Below are positions 59,762 through 64,000 of a stretch of DNA of 64,000 bases, one piece after another. The stretch covers positions 1,612,001-1,676,000 of the forward strand of contig NZ_FNKY01000001.1 of NCBI RefSeq assembly GCF_900103165.1, in the 5' to 3' direction. The notes beneath the pieces were generated by a model, which saw nothing but the letters and a program-made list of their open reading frames with translations, ran no database searches and was not told the DNA's origin. The position numbers and the translations under genes are program-made. The stretch is from Nitrosospira multiformis. Its GTDB lineage: Bacteria > Pseudomonadota > Gammaproteobacteria > Burkholderiales > Nitrosomonadaceae. Position 1 is the stretch's first letter; each line of letters begins with the position of its first letter.

Positions 59762-60481
59762 TTAACGTTCGATAAAAGCTTTCCTGCGGCGAGCCATCGC
59801 ACCCACCAGGCCTAAGCCGGCCAATAACATGGCGTAGGTTTCTGGTTCAGGTACCACGGAAACGCCCGACAGTCTGATACGGTAGTCCTCATTGAGAGTC
59901 ACCACATCACCCGGAGCGACAGGCGCCCATCCTGTTAAAGGTGAAGCGCCACCAGGACCGGAAGCACCGATAACTGATGTAAAGGGAGCGCTGGTATTAG
60001 GAGCGATATAATGGTCGGGAGTGGTGCCATTGCCACTGGTAGGGGTGGTGTCAAGACCAAATATCGCCAAATAGTACCAGCCTGGTGCCTGAGGGCCGAG
60101 GAGGCTGCCGGCGGGTAATCCCGCATTGGAATCACCGAGGCGTGCATCGTCATTTCCATATACTCCGAAACCGCCTTGATTAAAAAGTGCGAGAACCGAA
60201 TCAAAGTTACCGGAGACAGAGGTTACGGACGCAGAGAAGATGGTGGGATCGGAAATGAAGATCTTGTACAGATCGACATCTGCATTGGTCGAAACAGCAC
60301 CCCTGATATTTCTCAGGGGACCATTGCCGAGGGGCTCTTGTGCCGTGCCAAGCAATTGACCCGCATCGCCTGCTTCCTGCCAGTTAACCGCATGTGCCGG
60401 GTTGACAAGCAGCGATAATGTTAACAGGGATGCTGTGACGCCCGCTTTCTTGAAGAAGTTGCTATTAAGTTTTGAGTCCAT
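59762..60481 (-). CDS. PEP-CTERM sorting-domain protein
   Basis: About 239 residues. GGAGGG and suitable spacing mark the ATG at 60481. Signal peptide (FFKKAGVTASLLTLSLLVNP), a beta-type domain with a pre-peptidase-like pattern (DVDLYKIFISDPTIFSASVT; FDSVLALFNQGGFGVYGNDD) and the sorting tail VPEPETYAMLLAGLGLVGAM with basic RRRKAF. Exported and presumably released or anchored by an exosortase encoded elsewhere. Convergent to the ECF/FecR-like genes. Confidence 0.88.
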   Translation of the reverse strand: MDSKLNSNFFKKAGVTASLLTLSLLVNPAHAVNWQEAGDAGQLLGTAQEPLGNGPLRNIRGAVSTNADVDLYKIFISDPTIFSASVTSVSGNFDSVLALFNQGGFGVYGNDDARLGDSNAGLPAGSLLGPQAPGWYYLAIFGLDTTPTSGNGTTPDHYIAPNTSAPFTSVIGASGPGGASPLTGWAPVAPGDVVTLNEDYRIRLSGVSVVPEPETYAMLLAGLGLVGAMARRRKAFIER

Positions 60482-60830
60482 TAAATTACCCTCCATATTT
60501 AACTATAAAAATTTCTAAAAATTATTATTAACTTATTGCCAGAACAAATCATCGCAATAACCGCGTCGTCTCTGAAAATTTCACCCCCATTGTCAAGTTA
60601 TTAAAAATACCCATGACTCTTTTGAAGCTGGCCACAATGTGGCTGCGCGCTATTTCGTTCGTGGCAGTCTTTCCCATCAACTGCATCGCTTATCCATAAG
60701 AACCAGCGAGCCTTTGCTCTTCTTGTCTCCCGCTATTCGGACAGCGGGAGTGCGGTCGTCGAAGATATTCTGATCTCCAATACGTAACTCTATTTACTCT
60801 AACGCAGTGGCATTAATGATATCGTAGTTA

Positions 60831-60860
60831 ATAATGATAACGATTGTCATTATCGTTAAT
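60831..60860 (+). promoter_or_regulatory. Fur box upstream of the peptide-synthesis cluster
   Basis: AATGATAACGATTGTCATTA with TCGTTAAT is a near-ideal Fur operator, about 125 bp before mbtH. The rest of the 60482-60985 spacer holds a hairpin (TCCCGCTATTCGGACAGCGGGA split at 60726-60747) and no gene. Confidence 0.82.
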
Positions 60861-60985
60861 ATTGAGGAACAAGCAAGTTTTTTTTCTTTGTACTTTCCTC
60901 GTCCTGATTCGTCTAGGTGAATAAGAAGCATTCTGATCTACTGGATCGGGAATTTATCTGTAGTTATCAAATTCAGGAATCCGTT

Positions 60986-61216
60986 ATGACAAGTTGTTTT
61001 GATCGTGAAGACGGGATATTTCGCGTCCTGATTAATCACGAAGAGCAGTATTCAATCTGGCCGGAATGGAAAGCCATACCGGGTGGCTGGCGTGACACGG
61101 AAATAGCCGGTGACAAAAAAACCTGTCTGGAATATATCGAAAGAGTCTGGACCGACATGCGGCCTTTGAGTCTACGGCGCTTCATGGACGAACAGGCATC
61201 GGGAGCGGGCCAGTAA
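60986..61216 (+). CDS. MbtH-like protein
   Basis: 76 residues; small chaperone and activator of NRPS adenylation domains. It has all the family hallmarks: [20 protein letters not shown] and [17 protein letters not shown] 60986 with AGGA at 60974-60977; the frame is open further up, but only this start gives a normal MbtH. Its stop and the next start overlap (TAATG). Confidence 0.93.
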   Translation: MTSCFDREDGIFRVLINHEEQYSIWPEWKAIPGGWRDTEIAGDKKTCLEYIERVWTDMRPLSLRRFMDEQASGAGQ

Positions 61217-61962
61217 TGCCGGCACCGTTGACACTATTCAGTTTGCCTTGTGCAGGCGCCAGTGCAGCCATGTACTTACGCTGGCGGCGCAGGCTGCCCT
61301 CATGGGTGAGGGTGCAGCCGATCGAGTTGCCTGGTCGCGGAGAACGTCTGCATGAAACGCCCGAGAAGACTTTTGATGCGCTGGCTGCACGCTTATGTGA
61401 TGAGCTTGCAATGAATCCATCGCAGCGATATGCCCTCTTCGGGCATAGCATGGGGGCCTTGCTGGCTTACCGGGTTGCCCATTGTCTGCGTGCGAGAATG
61501 CGGCCCTTGCCGGTGGCCTTATTGGTATCCGCGTGTGCTGCACCCTCGCAGCAGGATTGGAAACGTTATGCTGACAAGGATAGCGACGCATCTCTCATAG
61601 CTGAACTTCGCAAGCAGGATGGGACACCGGAAGAGGTGTTCGGGAATCCTGAGCTACTGTCCATGACGCTGGGTTTGCTGGGTGCGGATTATCGTATTTG
61701 CGCGAGCTTCCGCTATCAGAAATTTCCGCCGCTGCCGCTCCCTATCCATATTTTTAGCGGGCGCGCGGATGAGATTGACGTGTCCAAACTCGAGGCATGG
61801 CGACTTGAAAGTGCCGCGAATTGCTCCCTGGATTGGTTCGAGGGCGGTCATTTCTTTCCCCGGTTGCATGAAGAGGCATTTCTTTCCACTCTGGCGCAAC
61901 GTCTGGCGGGAGATGCCGCCCAGTTATCCGATGTCCCCCATGCAGCGCTTGCCTCTTCCTGA
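61216..61962 (+). CDS. Type II thioesterase of a peptide/polyketide synthase cluster
   Basis: 248-residue alpha/beta hydrolase that clears mis-primed carrier domains. Catalytic triad: Ser in YALFGHSMGALLAYR, Asp in IFSGRADEIDVSK, His in WFEGGHFFPRLHE; N-terminal LFSLPCAGASAAMYLRW is typical. It overlaps mbtH by one base and the transferase gene by about 30. Confidence 0.92.
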   Translation: MPAPLTLFSLPCAGASAAMYLRWRRRLPSWVRVQPIELPGRGERLHETPEKTFDALAARLCDELAMNPSQRYALFGHSMGALLAYRVAHCLRARMRPLPVALLVSACAAPSQQDWKRYADKDSDASLIAELRKQDGTPEEVFGNPELLSMTLGLLGADYRICASFRYQKFPPLPLPIHIFSGRADEIDVSKLEAWRLESAANCSLDWFEGGHFFPRLHEEAFLSTLAQRLAGDAAQLSDVPHAALASS

Positions 61963-62632
61963 AACTGTTCCTTCCGGCGTTGAAGTCTGGTTACTTAAAA
62001 TGAATCTGCAGACGCCGGTATCGGATTCGGATCTGGTTCTGCTAAGCGAGGACGAACTTGCCTACGCATCACGGTTTCGCAGGCATGAAGACCAGGTACG
62101 TTCAGTCACAACGCGGGCGGCTTTGCGGCGAATACTGGGTTCGCGGCTCGAGTTACCGCCGGACACGCTGAGGTTTATTGCAAATCACCATGGCAAGCCT
62201 TTTCTACAGGATGATGCTGGAATCGAGTTTAACGTCTCGCATGCCGGTTACTTTGCTCTGATTGCGCTTTCGACAGGCGGACAGGTTGGCGTGGATATTG
62301 AATCACGCGATCACGAGATCGATGTAAAAAGTCTGGGTGCCTATGTTTTTTCGCCATTGGAACGTAAGTCCGGATTAAAGACAGATGAAGACTTTATTAA
62401 GCACTGGGTTGCAAAAGAATCGGTGTTGAAAGCCCTGGGTGAGGGAATTTCCGAGCATTTGCAGGCTATTTCCATTCTGCCAGGTGAGGGGGAATGCTAC
62501 CGCATCGAACACGAGCGTCCCGAGTGGTCGGGCATAAAAGCATGGTCCATTAAGGCGCCTGATGGTTACGCCGCGGCACTGGCGGTTAAAAATGATGCAG
62601 CGTTTTCTGCGCTAAAGACATTCCAATCGTAG
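61931..62632 (+). CDS. 4'-phosphopantetheinyl transferase, Sfp type
   Basis: About 233 residues. It activates carrier proteins by attaching phosphopantetheine. Motifs: FNVSHAGYFALIAL, GVDIESRDHEID and HWVAKESVLKALGEG (W-x3-KES-x3-K). The starts ATG 61931 and 61940 are both possible inside the end of the thioesterase gene; coupling by overlap is likely. The frame is open further upstream only as a shadow of the thioesterase. Confidence 0.92.
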   Translation: MSPMQRLPLPETVPSGVEVWLLKMNLQTPVSDSDLVLLSEDELAYASRFRRHEDQVRSVTTRAALRRILGSRLELPPDTLRFIANHHGKPFLQDDAGIEFNVSHAGYFALIALSTGGQVGVDIESRDHEIDVKSLGAYVFSPLERKSGLKTDEDFIKHWVAKESVLKALGEGISEHLQAISILPGEGECYRIEHERPEWSGIKAWSIKAPDGYAAALAVKNDAAFSALKTFQS

Positions 62633-62746
62633 CCGGTTGCGGCCATAGATATCACCCCCGCATTTCCTGAAATACAGAGTAATCGGTATCGATTTCCATA
62701 TAAATTTTGATTGTTCGCCAGTTGTGACGACTTACAGGGATTCTCC

Positions 62747-64000
62747 ATGAATGCAAGGTTGATTTCGCATCGCAGTTATCCGGTAAACATGGTTACGCAT
62801 CTACTGGCGCTTGCATCGACGCGTCCAAATGATACCGCGCTGATTGTGGTGCGCCCGGAGAATTCACAGAGTGGTGCAGCTGTTGATACAAAAATCAGTT
62901 ATAGAGCACTGGATCGGCATGTCCGCGCACTGGCTGCCATCCTTCAGGAGCGCTTTGCAGCAGGGGAACGGGCGTTGCTCTTGCTGGATAACGACGAGCA
63001 TTATGTCATTGGCTTCTTTGCCTGCCTGTATGCCGGCTTGATCGCCGTACCCGTTTTTCCGCCCGAATCGACACGTGAGCGGCATCTGGCAAGATTGCTT
63101 GCGATCGCTACCGATGCGAAGGCATGTTGCGTGCTCACCACGAGCGAGATTCTGCCTCTGATCGGTAGCGCGGAGCAATTTGCCCAAGTCTCAATGGTCG
63201 CGGTAGATGCGGTGAAACCCGATGAGGCTTTCGCCTGGCATCCGCATGTTCCCCGAGATGACGACATTGCCTTCCTGCAATACACCTCCGGATCGACTTC
63301 CATGCCAAAAGGGGTGATGGTCAGTCACGGCAATCTGATGGCGAATGCGAGAGCGCTTGAGGAGGGCATGTCGATGAATGCGGAGGACATATGGCTGAGC
63401 TGGCTACCTCTCTACCACGACATGGGTTTGATTGGAGGGTTATTGCAGCCTGTTTATCGGGGCATACCTGCCATACTGATGACGCCCAGGTTTTTTATCG
63501 AACGGCCCGTGCGTTGGCTGGAAGCGATCTCGCGTCATCGCGCCACTGTCAGCGGTGCACCGGATTTTGCTTTTCGGCTATGTGTGGAACGAGTCAGGGA
63601 CGCGCAGATGCGGGAACTCGATTTGTCGAGTTGGCGCATTGCTTTCTCGGGCGCGGAGCCGGTACGGTATGACACGACGAGTGCGTTTATTGAACGGTTT
63701 GCGCCAGTGGGATTTGCGGCAAATGCTATTTATCCCTGTTATGGTCTGGCTGAGGCGACGCTCTTTGTCACCGGCGGTACGCGCGGGGATGGCATGGAAG
63801 CCCACCATTTCTCAGCCGAGATGCTGGCCCAAGGCAATGCCGAAGTAGTGGAGCATGGGACGCCCCTCGTGGCCTGCGGCATGCCGGTATCACATCACGC
63901 GATAAGGATCGTCGAGCCGGAAACGCTGGACCCGTTGACGGATGGCAGCATCGGCGAAATCTGGACAAATGGCCCAAGCCTCGCCTGCGGCTACTGGCAA
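62747..64000 (+). CDS. Fatty-acyl-AMP ligase / loading module of an NRPS (partial, runs off the window)
   Basis: 418 codons are open to the last base. The adenylate-forming domain shows QYTSGSTSMPKGVMVSHGNL, WLSWLPLYHDMGLIGGLLQP, FSGAEPVRYDTTSAFIERFA and YPCYGLAEATLFVTGG, the pattern of FAAL enzymes that load acyl chains onto an acyl carrier protein. It may be a single ligase or the N-terminus of a PvdL-like synthetase; the missing 3' part would tell. It follows the MbtH, thioesterase and Sfp genes on the same strand. Confidence 0.9.
   Translation, partial: MNARLISHRSYPVNMVTHLLALASTRPNDTALIVVRPENSQSGAAVDTKISYRALDRHVRALAAILQERFAAGERALLLLDNDEHYVIGFFACLYAGLIAVPVFPPESTRERHLARLLAIATDAKACCVLTTSEILPLIGSAEQFAQVSMVAVDAVKPDEAFAWHPHVPRDDDIAFLQYTSGSTSMPKGVMVSHGNLMANARALEEGMSMNAEDIWLSWLPLYHDMGLIGGLLQPVYRGIPAILMTPRFFIERPVRWLEAISRHRATVSGAPDFAFRLCVERVRDAQMRELDLSSWRIAFSGAEPVRYDTTSAFIERFAPVGFAANAIYPCYGLAEATLFVTGGTRGDGMEAHHFSAEMLAQGNAEVVEHGTPLVACGMPVSHHAIRIVEPETLDPLTDGSIGEIWTNGPSLACGYWQ

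Overview
The window looks like a chromosomal segment of a betaproteobacterium, most likely from the Nitrosomonadales (Nitrosospira-like). This rests on the flavour of the housekeeping proteins, two PEP-CTERM sorting signals, the rimP-nusA-infB-rbfA-truB and ffs-dnaX-ybaB-recR gene orders, and several families of small inverted-repeat elements. The taxon is an inference: no rRNA or ammonia-oxidation gene is present to settle it.

Layout. 1-2040: greB and a SpoU-type RNA methyltransferase. 2250-5800: an A+T-richer accessory island. It holds a gene for a 15-repeat solenoid protein that ends in a copy of the RNA polymerase alpha C-terminal domain, split by an IS630-type element, and directly behind it a DUF2971 gene. 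This is my best candidate for an undescribed system. 5888-9100: an MBL-fold hydrolase, acetyl-CoA synthetase and a 168-bp MITE-like element. 9376-15422: the NusA/IF2 operon. 15433-18782: a duplicated receiver-PAS / receiver-GGDEF / receiver-PAS array. 19306-22009: initiator tRNA-Met followed by a degenerate accessory stretch with a partial copy of the tRNA 3' end, a small membrane protein, a PEP-CTERM protein and an IS5-like remnant. 22125-24187: a porin and an A+T-rich spacer.

24188-31647 is one minus-strand operon read from a GntR regulator: AprA-like flavoprotein, AprB-like ferredoxin, a TauABC/SsuABC-like ABC importer whose binding protein carries a C-terminal NosL-like domain, a HEAT-repeat protein and a DUF971 protein. 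I infer uptake and redox conversion of a small sulfur- or metal-containing compound. 31980-33228: a thioredoxin-like membrane protein, an IS3 remnant and a 272-bp inverted-repeat element. 33585-37453: SRP RNA, dnaX, ybaB, recR, rluB. 37584-42135: prmB and the lysine-pathway genes dapE, dapD, dapC, with REP-like pairs around prmB and a second MITE copy before dapD. 42224-49900: an EamA transporter, a 2-hydroxyacid dehydrogenase, the rubrerythrin / Fe-S protein / DUF3501 / CNP1-like group, an ETHE1-like hydrolase, a DUF442 phosphatase-like protein and proB. 50135-56103: a complete RND efflux set.

56386-64000 is an iron-responsive region with three strong Fur-box-like sites. It holds a decayed sigma-factor copy, an exported protein with three CbiX-like domains, an ECF sigma factor, a stand-alone FecR N-terminal domain, a PEP-CTERM protein, and the start of a nonribosomal peptide (probably acylated siderophore) cluster: MbtH, type II thioesterase, phosphopantetheinyl transferase and a fatty-acyl-AMP ligase that runs off the end.
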